64,000 bases of DNA from WTAW01 sp964406575 (GCA_964406575.1 CAYOSH010000020.1:6737-70736); one strand, 5' to 3'. Positions 24,490 to 33,272 are shown, counted from the stretch's first letter. Notes: a model not told the origin generated them from the letters alone. Translations and numbers: made by a program.

Positions 24490-25959
24490 ATGAGTTCGAA
24501 GCTGCGCGTGATTTTCGTCTCCCCCGAAGTGGCGCCTTTTGCCAAGTCGGGAGAGATGGCTGATGTGGCCAGTGCTCTTCCCAAATATCTGTCCTATCTG
24601 GGTATGGACGTCTCGGTGTTCATGCCGATGTACAGGCGGCCGGAGATCGAGTCCCTACCGAAAGAAAGCGTGGCTTCCGACATGACGGTCGCCCTTGGAG
24701 ATATCAAAGCCAAAGCCCATGTGTACAGAAGCGAGCTGGGAAAGTATGACATCTACTTTATTGATAATCCCAAATATTTTTTGCGCGAGGACATTTACGG
24801 AACAGGAAAGGGAGAGTATCTCGATAATGATGAGAGGTTCATCTTTTTCAACCGAGCGGTGTTGGAGTTTCTTCTCAAGGCGAAGATATCCCCAGACGTC
24901 ATCCACTGCAACAATTGGCCAACAGCCTTGATCCCAATACTCTTGAAAACTCAGTATGCGAACAAAAGCCAATTCTCAAAAACAGCGACCGTTTTCACGC
25001 TCCATAACATATCCTATCAGGGGGAATTTCCCCCAGAAACCCTGGCCCTCACGGGTTTGAATTGGAGCTATTTGAGCCTGGGCCAGCTCTCTTTGAACGG
25101 AAAGTTCAATTTTCTCAAAGCAGGGATTCTCTTTTCCGATGCCTTAAACACTGTCAGCGCATCCTACAGGAGGGAAATCCTTTCAAAAAAGCATGGATTC
25201 GGCTTGAATGGACTGCTCAAACAGAGGCAAGGTGCATTTTTCAGCATCCGGAACGGTGTGGATTATGAGGTCTGGGACCCCGAACAAGATCCCTACATAG
25301 AGAGAAATTATTCTGCAAGCAGCCTGGAAGGGAAAGAAACAAACAAACGCGATCTCTGCCAGCAGTTCGGACTTGACATCGATCTCTCGCTACCTCTTTT
25401 CAGTGTAGTTTCCTACATGACGGCCAATAAGGGGTTTGATATCCTGGTGGATGCGATGGAAGCGTTGATGGAGATGGACTTGGGGATCGTTATTCTTGGT
25501 CGTGGGAACGAAATGTATGAGAAAGATCTCATCTCCATTCAGAAGCAGTATCCTCAGCGCATGGCGGTCAGGACGGACATGAGTCCCTCACTAGCGCATC
25601 AGGTCGCTGCAGGTGCGGATATCTTTCTTATCCCCTCCCTTTACGAGCCTTGCGGCCTGAACCAATTGTATGGCTTTCGGTATGGGAGCGTTCCTGTTGT
25701 CAGGGCCACCGGAGGATTGAGGGACACGGTCGAACCCTTTGATGCGAAGACAAATACAGGGAATGGCTTTGTGTTCAGGGAGTACAGCGCGCAGGCTTTG
25801 GTCGAGACGGTCAGAAAGGCAATAGAGTGCTACAAAAATCCTGCAGTATGGAGAAGGATCATGCTCAACGGGCTCGCCGCGGATTTTTCTTGGGAACATG
25901 CAGCTAAAAGGTATAAAAAGCTTTATCAGAAATCATTGGAAATAAAGAGAGGAGGTTAA
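24490..25959 (+). CDS. glgA: Glycogen synthase-like GT5 glycosyltransferase
   Basis: 489 residues from ATG 24490, the start of the conserved SSKLRVIFVSPEVAPFAKSG strand; 159 nt of open frame upstream are repeat remnant. A GT-B fold is supported by FTLHNISYQGEFP, the C-terminal PSLYEPCGLNQLYGFRYGSVPVVRATGGLRDTV and ATP/ADP-glucose binding segments. The ADP-glucose motif KxGGLxDV reads KSGEMADV, replacing the second Gly and Leu. It probably elongates alpha-glucan, but the substitution leaves donor use uncertain. TrxA follows at once. Confidence 0.85.
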   Translation: MSSKLRVIFVSPEVAPFAKSGEMADVASALPKYLSYLGMDVSVFMPMYRRPEIESLPKESVASDMTVALGDIKAKAHVYRSELGKYDIYFIDNPKYFLREDIYGTGKGEYLDNDERFIFFNRAVLEFLLKAKISPDVIHCNNWPTALIPILLKTQYANKSQFSKTATVFTLHNISYQGEFPPETLALTGLNWSYLSLGQLSLNGKFNFLKAGILFSDALNTVSASYRREILSKKHGFGLNGLLKQRQGAFFSIRNGVDYEVWDPEQDPYIERNYSASSLEGKETNKRDLCQQFGLDIDLSLPLFSVVSYMTANKGFDILVDAMEALMEMDLGIVILGRGNEMYEKDLISIQKQYPQRMAVRTDMSPSLAHQVAAGADIFLIPSLYEPCGLNQLYGFRYGSVPVVRATGGLRDTVEPFDAKTNTGNGFVFREYSAQALVETVRKAIECYKNPAVWRRIMLNGLAADFSWEHAAKRYKKLYQKSLEIKRGG

Positions 25960-25960
25960 G

Positions 25961-26287
25961 TTGGCCGAAGGAATTATCAATGTTACAGATAGCACATTCG
26001 GAGAGGAGGTGCTCAAGGCAGATCTTCCTGTCCTTGTGGACTTTTGGGCTGTATGGTGTGGCCCCTGCCAGATGATTGCTCCTACCGTAGAGTATCTGGC
26101 TCAAAATTATAAGGATAAGCTGAAAGTGACCAAGATGAATGTGGACGACAATATGAATGTTCCTGCCAAATACGGCATCATGAGCATCCCGGCTCTGCTC
26201 CTTTTTAAGGGCGGAGAGGTTGTGGAGACTGTCATCGGCGCCCTCCCTCAAGATAAGATCGTGGATACGATCGCAAAACACCTATGA
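25961..26287 (+). CDS. trxA: Thioredoxin
   Basis: 108 residues from TTG 25961, with GAGAGGAGG about 5 nt upstream, overlapping the glgA stop region. The active site is WCGPCQM, followed by the cis-Pro segment MSIPALLLFKGG. It is a cytoplasmic dithiol reductant. Its stop overlaps the ATG of trxB, giving a complete thioredoxin system in one transcript. Confidence 0.97.
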   Translation: MAEGIINVTDSTFGEEVLKADLPVLVDFWAVWCGPCQMIAPTVEYLAQNYKDKLKVTKMNVDDNMNVPAKYGIMSIPALLLFKGGEVVETVIGALPQDKIVDTIAKHL

Positions 26288-27207
26288 GTCAGACATACGA
26301 CGTCATCATACTGGGTGCAGGTCCGGCTGGACTTTCCTCTGCCATTTACACGGGGAGGGCTATGCTTGAAACGCTTGTCCTGGAGAAAGGGGCGCCTGGA
26401 GGACAGATCCTCATGACTGATTTTATCGAGAACTATCCGGGTTTTCCCGAGGGGATCGCTCCTGTCGAGTTGACAGAAAGTTTCCGGAAGCAGGCCGAGC
26501 GCTTCGGTGCCAAGATTGATATAGACACCATCAAAGAAATCCAGAGAGAGGGCGAACTCTGGAAATTACACAGCAGCAAAAATGAATACCAGGCACGCGC
26601 GGTTATCATCGCGACAGGAGCGAATTTCCGGAGACTTGGAGTCAAAGGAGAAGGGAAATTCACGGGGCGAGGTGTTTCCTTCTGCGCGACCTGCGATGGG
26701 TTCTTTTTTAGAGACAAGGTCGTAGCTGTTGTGGGAGGGGGAAGTTGGGCTCTCACAGAAGCCCTGTTCCTGACCAAGTTTGCCCGTCAGGTCAAAATCA
26801 TCCACCGGCGTGACCGATTCAGAGCGGAGAAGATCCTTCAAGAGCGGACGTTGACCCACGACAAAATTGAGGTCGTTTGGGACACGGTGGTCGAAGAGAT
26901 TTCCGGTGACACTGTCCTTAAATCTCTAACCATTAAAAATGTGAGAACGGGTGAGGTTTCTGAGCTAAAACTGGATGGTCTTTTTGTTTCCATCGGTACA
27001 GTGCCAAATTCGGAATTCGTGAAGGGCCTTGTCGAGCTCAACGAGTGGGGCGAGATCGTCGTGGGGAAAAAAATGGAGACATCCCAGCGCGGGATCTACG
27101 CTGCCGGGGATGTGACCGATGCTTGCCCTCAGCAAGTGGCTACAGCCGTGGGCACGGGCGTGGCCGCAGCCATCGCCGCCGACGAATACCTCCAGTCGCT
27201 GACTTAG
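26284..27207 (+). CDS. trxB: Thioredoxin reductase with an altered NAD(P)H-binding motif
   Basis: 307 residues. FAD motif GAGPAGLSSAIYTGRA, redox centre CATCDGFFF and C-terminal GIYAAGDVTDACPQQVATAVGTGVAAA are standard. The pyridine-nucleotide motif, usually GGG-(N/D)-(S/T)-A-x-E-E-A, here reads GGGSWALTEA; the following HRRDRFRAEK is normal. It reduces the adjacent thioredoxin. The altered loop may change the electron donor (NADH, NADPH or another), which cannot be decided here. Confidence 0.93.
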   Translation: MSQTYDVIILGAGPAGLSSAIYTGRAMLETLVLEKGAPGGQILMTDFIENYPGFPEGIAPVELTESFRKQAERFGAKIDIDTIKEIQREGELWKLHSSKNEYQARAVIIATGANFRRLGVKGEGKFTGRGVSFCATCDGFFFRDKVVAVVGGGSWALTEALFLTKFARQVKIIHRRDRFRAEKILQERTLTHDKIEVVWDTVVEEISGDTVLKSLTIKNVRTGEVSELKLDGLFVSIGTVPNSEFVKGLVELNEWGEIVVGKKMETSQRGIYAAGDVTDACPQQVATAVGTGVAAAIAADEYLQSLT

Positions 27208-27533
27208 GCCAGTAATCCTTCACTCCTTAACTATGACCCTATATCGACAAAACTCGGTGCCACTGTAATCAAGGCGTTTTTGTTTTGTCCCTATAGCCGA
27301 AATTGTCAATCACGTTTCTCCGGTTTATTCAGCCCGCCCTGGCTTCACTCGCACTTGTTTTTAATCAAACCCAGATGTATGTTAATTGGAGTTGGGCCCT
27401 CCGCGATTGGGGAGTTAAAGCGAATAATAGTTCCAAAAAAAGACAAAAAACGATAAGAATTGGGTCTTTTAGAGTGAGAGTTGTTAGAAACGGCAGTAGT
27501 GATGGCGGGATGTTGTCTAAACTAGGATAGATT
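27208..27533. other. Gene-free AT-rich stretch before the sigma factor
   Basis: 326 nt with no convincing gene, repeat copy or tRNA. A 75-codon open frame at 27303-27530 has no ribosome-binding site and biased, non-protein-like composition. The stretch marks a shift from the housekeeping run to the more AT-rich sigma/anti-sigma group and presumably holds that group's promoter; I cannot place it with confidence. Confidence 0.5.
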
Positions 27534-28013
27534 TTGAATTTGCAGCAACTCTACGATCTTTTTGGTGATAAATTGTATCATTATTTGACTATTAAGCTTG
27601 GTTCAGCAGATGATGCTGAAGATGTCATACAGGATATTTTTTGTCGTCTTGCACGTTATTCAGTCCGTCTGAAGTTCGTGCACAATCTTCAGGCCTATAT
27701 GTTTAGACTCGCCAGAAACGAGGCCAATAGTTTTTTGAAAAAGAAAATCCGGAGCCGGAGAGAGTGGGAAAAGACTGCTTCTTTCCCTCAAGTCATTCGA
27801 AACTCCTTTTCAAATACTGATGCGCAAAAAGCACAACTTGTTTCTGAATCTCTGGCCCGGTTGCCGGAAAGCCAAAGGGAAATCATTGTGCTGAAAATGT
27901 TCGAAGAATTGACCTTCAAAGAAATAGCCTCTGTCTGTGGATTGTCAATTAATACCGCTGCAAGCCGCTACAGGTATGGCATGGAAAAACTTCGTTCAAT
28001 GTTGGAGGGATAA
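27534..28013 (+). CDS. ECF-type RNA polymerase sigma factor
   Basis: 159 residues from TTG 27534. Region 2 (QQLYDLFGDKLYHYLTI through DDAEDVIQDIFCRL, residues 3-45) and region 4 (ARLPESQREIIVLKMF, FKEIASVCGLSINTAASRYRYGMEKLRSML, 105-158) are clear, with no region 3, as in extracytoplasmic-function sigmas. It directs RNA polymerase to a specific promoter set. The next gene starts one base after its stop and encodes a single-pass membrane protein, the usual layout of a sigma with its anti-sigma. Confidence 0.9.
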   Translation: MNLQQLYDLFGDKLYHYLTIKLGSADDAEDVIQDIFCRLARYSVRLKFVHNLQAYMFRLARNEANSFLKKKIRSRREWEKTASFPQVIRNSFSNTDAQKAQLVSESLARLPESQREIIVLKMFEELTFKEIASVCGLSINTAASRYRYGMEKLRSMLEG

Positions 28014-28014
28014 A

Positions 28015-28443
28015 GTGAAAGATTTGCGCAAAACAGAGGATCTTCTTCACAGCTTTCAAAGAAAACCGCTACCGCCCGGAATGAAAGAGAAGATTCTTCG
28101 TACTGCCAATCAAGAAGCAGCACAAATGCGGCCACTGGTGAATTCCTTTAGACGCGTCGTCGCTGTGTGTTCCGCTCTGATTGCTGTGGTTATATTGCTG
28201 GATATGAAGATATCGGAAAATCAACGCCAGAAAATTTCACTTCTCCAAAAAACGACATCCGGATCTGAATCCGCAGAATTGGAAGATGAACTGGCAATTA
28301 TTCTAGATCTTATTAATGAGACAAATAACTCGTCAAATATTTCCTGGATAAAGATCCGATATTTCAGAGGGAAAAAATCGACACAGTGGCTAAATAGGAA
28401 TAGGGAATTCCAAATATTTATGGAGGATTTTAATGGGAGCTAA
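28015..28443 (+). CDS. Single-pass membrane protein, putative anti-sigma factor
   Basis: 142 residues from GTG 28015, with GGAGGG upstream; an in-frame ATG 78 nt earlier lies inside the sigma gene. A cytoplasmic N-terminal part of about 43 residues (DLRKTEDLLHSFQRKPLPPGMKEKIL) precedes one hydrophobic segment (VVAVCSALIAVVILLDM), then a coiled-coil-like extracytoplasmic region. No zinc-binding HxxxCxxC motif of the ZAS anti-sigma class is visible, so the role rests on position and topology. Confidence 0.6.
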   Translation: MKDLRKTEDLLHSFQRKPLPPGMKEKILRTANQEAAQMRPLVNSFRRVVAVCSALIAVVILLDMKISENQRQKISLLQKTTSGSESAELEDELAIILDLINETNNSSNISWIKIRYFRGKKSTQWLNRNREFQIFMEDFNGS

Positions 28444-29773
28444 AGCCAAAAGAGTCTGCCTTAGAGTTGCGATAATAGTGATGTTGGTCATTACAGTGGG
28501 ATTGGCCGTCCGGGCAATATTCAATTACACAACAGGCAAAAGATTGGAGAAAACAGTAGCAAAGATGAAAGCGGCAGGGATTCGTTTGATCCTTCGTGAG
28601 TTTGAACCCGCTTGTGAAGATCAAGATAATGCGGCCCTGATCTGGAAAGGCGTTGAAGCCATGTTACTCACGAATCCTGGTGAGAGAAAAGTGTTGAGTA
28701 AAGCCGTAGAAGCTGTTTTTTATGATAGGGCCATGAGTGAGGCGATGAGAGATAAGATCAATGAAATCTTAATAAGGAATCAGAGAACGTTCCCACTCAT
28801 AAAAGAGGCAGCACAGAAATCCTGTTTCAAGCACAACAGAGAATGGAACAAACTGCCGGAAATGATGGAGATGCCGAATGCGATCCAATTGATCACGGCA
28901 CTACGCCTTTATGGGCTTGACTCTGTTCTAAAAGCGGAAAATGGGATGGTTGAAGAAGCCATTGAACAGTGTCTCTCCGGGATAAGACTATCACGCAAAT
29001 TCCTGGATGAACCCTTTTTATTCAGCTCTCTAGTTTCAATTGCACTTATGCGACAACAGCTCGTATTCCTGAAAAAAGTCATAACAATAAAAGATATGGA
29101 GACAGATACGCTCACAAAGATTATGAAAGAATTAGATGTTGCTCCTTGGCGAGACGGATTTGCTAGGAGTTTTGCCAAGGAAAGAGCCCTGAGTTTTGAT
29201 GTCGGCATAAGAATAATAGAAAACTCAGAGTTCTCAGATTATATTGATGGAAATTGGATTGATAGGGTGGAATACTGGATACTCAGGCCGGCTATAAAAA
29301 CAGAAATAATCAACCAACTTCATTTTTGGGAAAAGATGGTACCGGCGGCGCAATTGCCCTATTACCAAACTGATGAGATCAGGAAGGAAGTCGAAGAAAA
29401 ATCCAGGAAACTCCCCTGGCATGCGAAGCTGACGAGATCGCTTCTGCCAAACCTTACGACAGCGATGTTTAAAGAAGCCAATCTTGAAGCAAATCTTCTG
29501 GCTGCGCAGGTCGGAATTGCCTGTAAAGTTTATAAGAACGAAAGAGGGAACTATCCTGAAAAAATATCCGACCTTGTTCCGGATTATTTGGATAAAGAAC
29601 CGCTTGATCCCTTTAATGGAAAGCCGTTTGTCTATCAGAGAGAGGATTCTGGCTTCATCGTTTACAGCATCGGCTCCAACAGAAAAGACGACGAGGGGAG
29701 AGGAACCTGGAACATCACGGCGATTGTCATGGAAAAGGATGATGATCAGGCCTGGCAAGAAAGGTTGAATTGA
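28433..29773 (+). CDS. Membrane-anchored protein with GspG/pseudopilin-like C-terminal segment
   Basis: 446 residues; start overlaps the preceding gene by 11 nt. One membrane segment (about 12-30) is followed by a long helical region of unknown function (35-360). Near the C-terminus, ACKVYKNERGNYPEKISDLVPDYLDKEPLDPFNGKP and GFIVYSIGSNRKDDEGRG resemble the end of type II secretion major pseudopilins. Similar architectures occur beside sigma factors in Planctomycetes and Acidobacteria (my recollection). It is probably an extracytoplasmic effector or target controlled by the sigma pair; function unknown. Confidence 0.7.
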   Translation: MGAKAKRVCLRVAIIVMLVITVGLAVRAIFNYTTGKRLEKTVAKMKAAGIRLILREFEPACEDQDNAALIWKGVEAMLLTNPGERKVLSKAVEAVFYDRAMSEAMRDKINEILIRNQRTFPLIKEAAQKSCFKHNREWNKLPEMMEMPNAIQLITALRLYGLDSVLKAENGMVEEAIEQCLSGIRLSRKFLDEPFLFSSLVSIALMRQQLVFLKKVITIKDMETDTLTKIMKELDVAPWRDGFARSFAKERALSFDVGIRIIENSEFSDYIDGNWIDRVEYWILRPAIKTEIINQLHFWEKMVPAAQLPYYQTDEIRKEVEEKSRKLPWHAKLTRSLLPNLTTAMFKEANLEANLLAAQVGIACKVYKNERGNYPEKISDLVPDYLDKEPLDPFNGKPFVYQREDSGFIVYSIGSNRKDDEGRGTWNITAIVMEKDDDQAWQERLN

Positions 29774-29819
29774 CCCTATGAGTATTCACGATACAGGTAG
29801 AGCCGCTGGCAGGAGGGTA

Positions 29820-30881
29820 TTATTTACCCGTCCTTTTTTCGAGATCCTCGATTCTCTTTTTTAACTTGCGCATATCGCGGATCAGGTCGTAGAGCTGGGG
29901 GATAGCGGCCCAGGCTTTGCGCCAGACTCGGATGTCAAGATGCGGGCTTCCTGAAACAAAGGAGCCAGAGGGGAGGTCTTTCGTGATGCCTGACTTTGCG
30001 GCGATGATGACGTCATCCCCGATGGTGATGTGGTCGGGGATCCCCACTTGGCCGCCTGCGATGAAATTTTTACCGACCTTTGAGCTTCCCGCGATCCCTG
30101 TCTGTGCAGCCAGGATACTGTTCGGCCCGATCTCCACGCTGTGGGCGACCTGGACAAGGTTGTCGATCTTTGTTCCTCTCCGGATGATCGTTTCACTCAG
30201 GGCTGCCCTGTCTACTGTGGTGTTTGCGCCGATCTCCACATCGTCCTCAACGATGACGATCCCCTTTTGCAGGATCTTGATGTGAGAGCCGTCCGTGGCT
30301 TTCTGGAATCCAAAGCCGTCAGACCCAATAACCACTCCGTTATGAAGCAACACGCGGTCGCCGATCCGGCAGTCCTCTCTGATAGACACAAACGAATGAA
30401 CGATTGTCTTCATTCCGATCGTGACTCTTGGATAGACTGAGACAAAGGGGAATAAAACTGTATCGTTCGCGATCTCAACATCCTCGTCTATGAAGACAAA
30501 AGCGCTGATGGCGACATTTTTGCCGACCTTTGCCGAAGGAGATACGAAGGCCTGCGGATGGATGCCTGGTTCCGGACGGAAGGGCGTGTAGAAGAGTTCT
30601 ATAGCCCTGATGAATGAGGCATAAGGCCTTTCGGATTGAATTGTGGGAATTCGGTCATAGACTAGGTCTATGGGCACGATTGCCGCAGACGCATCCGTCT
30701 TTTCGAGGAGGTTTCTGTATTTCGGGTCGGCGTAAAAAACGAGGTCTCCCGCCTTCGCTCTTTCTAAGCTGGAAATTCCAAAGATGGGTGTGTCCCCGTT
30801 TCCTTCAAACACGCAGTTCAGAAGGCGTGCCAATTCCGCCACTGTTGTGGATAAGGGAAGATTCTCAGCCGGCTTTTTCAT
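29820..30881 (-). CDS. lpxD: UDP-3-O-acylglucosamine N-acyltransferase
   Basis: 353 residues from ATG 30881 (AGAGGATTT precedes it). The N-terminal uridine-binding domain (1-100) precedes about ten left-handed beta-helix hexapeptide turns, including the catalytic-His region VIGSDGFGFQ and GANTTVDRAA, and a C-terminal helix. It adds the second acyl chain in lipid A synthesis at the cytoplasmic face of the inner membrane. The start overlaps the end of the yihY gene by 17 nt. It shows that this lineage makes lipid A-type LPS. Confidence 0.96.
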   Translation of the reverse strand: MKKPAENLPLSTTVAELARLLNCVFEGNGDTPIFGISSLERAKAGDLVFYADPKYRNLLEKTDASAAIVPIDLVYDRIPTIQSERPYASFIRAIELFYTPFRPEPGIHPQAFVSPSAKVGKNVAISAFVFIDEDVEIANDTVLFPFVSVYPRVTIGMKTIVHSFVSIREDCRIGDRVLLHNGVVIGSDGFGFQKATDGSHIKILQKGIVIVEDDVEIGANTTVDRAALSETIIRRGTKIDNLVQVAHSVEIGPNSILAAQTGIAGSSKVGKNFIAGGQVGIPDHITIGDDVIIAAKSGITKDLPSGSFVSGSPHLDIRVWRKAWAAIPQLYDLIRDMRKLKKRIEDLEKRTGK

Positions 30882-31737
30882 AAATCCTCTCGTTGAGAAC
30901 AGCGGCCAATTCAGCCCCCCACAGCAGAATAACAAGGGAGAAGCTTAGCCAAAGGAGAAAGAAGATGATCGAGGTGAGCGTTCCCTGTAAAAGCCTAGAA
31001 AGAACGATTCCGATCGCAGAAAAGTGGGCAACGTAGAAAGCGAACATTCTTTTGAATATCTCCCAGAGCGAACCCCCGATGAGCGCTGCGATGGCCGCTG
31101 CCTTTGTGTAGACCTTCACCTCCGGGATAAATTTGTAGAGCGAGAAAAAAACCAAAAACGTCAATGTGAAAGGGATGAGGTATTGGAGAAAGAAGTTATT
31201 GACAAGAGAAACCGTATTGGGGTTGATATTGTTGGCAACGTACGGGCTTTCTTGGACGATCCTTTGGATGGCTGTCCACACAGCGGTGATGGACAGAGAG
31301 ATCAGCATGATGGTCCCGATGACGAACAGCAGGATGTATTCCATGAGCCGCCTGTAGAAGAAGGACTTCTGCTGGTGCGCTCTGAAAATGCCGTTTATGG
31401 CTTTGATCATGTTCGAAAACAGAAAGCTGGCTGCGATGAAAGACCCTGCAAGGCCGAACCACCCGAGATTGGAGATATTCCGGGAGAGATACTGGAGCCT
31501 TTCGAAAAAGGCCGGGTCAAGCCGAGCAAAGAATTCGTCAGTGAAAATATTCAAACTCCGGAAAGCAATTTCTGAGTTTCCTAGAACACGTGTGGATACA
31601 AATGTGAAAAGGGCGACCAAAGGGACGGAGCACATCAGGGCAAAGTAGGAGATGATGATCGCATAGTTTCCGCAGTGGTCTCCGGCAAACCTCTGGAAGG
31701 TTTTTTGGATGACCTGGAAAACTGCGGAATCCTTCAA
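30865..31737 (-). CDS. YihY/BrkB family membrane protein
   Basis: 290 residues with about six membrane segments. The N-terminal FAGDHCGNYAIIISYFALMCSVPLVAL and the later AAIAALIGGSLWEIFKRMFAFYVAHFS and GIVLSRLLQGTLTSIIFFLLWLSFS match the family pattern. The family was once misnamed ribonuclease BN; its function is unsettled (membrane transport or envelope role). It lies between atpE (26 nt upstream) and lpxD (17-nt overlap), so it is probably in the same transcript. Confidence 0.88.
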   Translation of the reverse strand: MKDSAVFQVIQKTFQRFAGDHCGNYAIIISYFALMCSVPLVALFTFVSTRVLGNSEIAFRSLNIFTDEFFARLDPAFFERLQYLSRNISNLGWFGLAGSFIAASFLFSNMIKAINGIFRAHQQKSFFYRRLMEYILLFVIGTIMLISLSITAVWTAIQRIVQESPYVANNINPNTVSLVNNFFLQYLIPFTLTFLVFFSLYKFIPEVKVYTKAAAIAALIGGSLWEIFKRMFAFYVAHFSAIGIVLSRLLQGTLTSIIFFLLWLSFSLVILLWGAELAAVLNERIYEKAG

Positions 31738-31763
31738 TTTTTTACAGGAAGATCACAACAATA

Positions 31764-32111
31764 TTACAGGTAGTTCCCCCACTGGACATTGACGATCATG
31801 ATGGTGATTAGCAGGGCGTAGATAACAAGCGTCTCGATGAGCACGAGTCCGAATATGAGAATGAACCTGATCGTGGGCGCGCCTCCTGGATTTCTGGATA
31901 TTCCCTCACACGCACTGCTGATGGCTTTGGCCTGACAGAATGCCCCTGCCGCAGCAGCCAAGGTGATGATGGCACCTCCAACAATGATGGACCACTTGTA
32001 GAGCGTGGCCCTCTCTTCGCTCACGGCTGTCTGTTGAGCCAAAAGGGGTGCGCAAAAAAGGATCAGAAAGAAAAACAGCATGCCGAATGCTTTGAGTTTT
32101 GAATTCATCAT
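31764..32111 (-). CDS. atpE: ATP synthase F0 subunit c with N-terminal signal-like extension
   Basis: 115 residues from ATG 32111 (AAGGAG upstream). A cleavable-looking signal (LKAFGMLFFFLILFCAPLLAQQ, about residues 5-26) precedes the two-helix hairpin. Helix 1 has FCQAKAISSACEGISRNPGG and helix 2 has the ion-binding Glu in LIETLVIYALL. A Gln lies nine residues before the conserved loop Glu, and Thr follows the essential Glu, two of the positions used for Na+ by Ilyobacter-type c rings; the following Thr of that signature is Leu here. Ion specificity is therefore uncertain. Confidence 0.93.
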   Translation of the reverse strand: MMNSKLKAFGMLFFFLILFCAPLLAQQTAVSEERATLYKWSIIVGGAIITLAAAAGAFCQAKAISSACEGISRNPGGAPTIRFILIFGLVLIETLVIYALLITIMIVNVQWGNYL

Positions 32112-32124
32112 CTTACTCCTTATA

Positions 32125-32871
32125 TTATTGTTCCTCTTCGTGGGCCACGGCTCCTGCGATATAGATGCAGGCCAAAAGCACGAAGACAAAAGATTGGATA
32201 ATAGCTGTGAATATGGCTATTGCCATAAAGGGCAGCGGAAGGAAAAACGGAATGATGGATGCCATGATGACGATCAGCACCTCTTCGGCAAAAATATTTC
32301 CGAAGAGTCGGATGGAGAGAGATACGGGCCGTGAAAAATGGCTGATAAGTTCGATGGGGATCATGAGAGGCGCCAGAAGGGGGACTGGTCCAGCGAAGTG
32401 TTTGAGGTATTTCAACAGGCCTTTTGCCCTGATGCCCTGGAAGTGATAGTACACAAAGACAACAAGAGCACAGCCTATGGTGACGTTGAGCTTACTCGTG
32501 GGGGACATAAATCCGGGAACCAAACCCATAAGGTTGCTGAACAGAATAAAGAGCCCCACAGTGGCGATGAGCGGCAGATATTTTTTCCCCTCCTCTCCGA
32601 TCGTATCGACGAGTAGGCCTTCAAAAGTCTGAATGATGAACTCGAGGAGACTCTGGCGTTTAGAGGGGACGAGGGAGAGCTTACGGGACGAGAGACCTAA
32701 GAACAGGATGAGGAGCAACGCTATGATGATGCACATGACGATGTAGTCGGGCACGAGGTGCCCGGGATCGGTGACCTGAATTCCCAGCCAGCCAAGAAGA
32801 GCTGCGAGAGGTTTGCCGAAGACTTTGTTGAAGAGGTCGACGATGAATAAGCTGTGTTCTAGTTCTTCCAT
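32125..32871 (-). CDS. atpB: ATP synthase F0 subunit a
   Basis: 248 residues with five to six membrane helices. The essential Arg lies in SLSIRLFGNIFAEE, with PIELISHFSRP just before it and the C-terminal helix AIIQSFVFVLLACIYIAGA. It forms the ion half-channels that face the c ring. It overlaps the preceding atpI by 13 nt. Subunits b, delta and F1 are not in this window, so the ATP synthase genes are split between two loci. Confidence 0.96.
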   Translation of the reverse strand: MEELEHSLFIVDLFNKVFGKPLAALLGWLGIQVTDPGHLVPDYIVMCIIIALLLILFLGLSSRKLSLVPSKRQSLLEFIIQTFEGLLVDTIGEEGKKYLPLIATVGLFILFSNLMGLVPGFMSPTSKLNVTIGCALVVFVYYHFQGIRAKGLLKYLKHFAGPVPLLAPLMIPIELISHFSRPVSLSIRLFGNIFAEEVLIVIMASIIPFFLPLPFMAIAIFTAIIQSFVFVLLACIYIAGAVAHEEEQ

Positions 32872-33269
32872 TGTTTTAGCTTAGAGAGCCCAACAATTGC
32901 CTCAGCCAGAAAAACGACAACAAGTGTGGAAAATCCTGCAGCAAAGGCTAAAATTTTCTCTGAAAAGAAAAGAATTATAATAAAAAAGATACCAAGAATC
33001 AATAGAAGTCCAATGCCGTAAACAGCCATTCCTGAACTTAAAGCCTTCTGTTTTCCAGAGAGAAGGAATCTGGAGATCGCCTGCTTTATCCAAATGAAAT
33101 TTATGGCGGCCGTGATGCCGCCGGCAAACGCCAGCGCAGCACTCAGTTCATCGAACAAGACCCAAGCAGCCAGAGCAAGTCCAAAAGAGAGCAGCATAAT
33201 CTCCAGGGGTATCCTCTTGAGAATGTGTTCCTCTTCTGCGGCCAAGTCGGTCCTGTCGGGATTTGTCAT
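32859..33269 (-). CDS. atpI: ATP synthase subunit I-type membrane protein
   Basis: 136 residues with four hydrophobic helices after a charged cytoplasmic start (EEEHILKRIPLEIMLLS). Size, topology and place between atpZ and atpB fit AtpI, an assembly factor or Mg2+-related protein for the c ring. Sequence of this family drifts quickly, so the call depends largely on synteny. Confidence 0.8.
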   Translation of the reverse strand: MTNPDRTDLAAEEEHILKRIPLEIMLLSFGLALAAWVLFDELSAALAFAGGITAAINFIWIKQAISRFLLSGKQKALSSGMAVYGIGLLLILGIFFIIILFFSEKILAFAAGFSTLVVVFLAEAIVGLSKLKQWKN

Positions 33270-33272
33270 AAT

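Noticed and set aside
31024..31575. 183-codon plus-strand frame opposite yihY
   Set aside because: Charged shadow of a hydrophobic membrane-protein gene.
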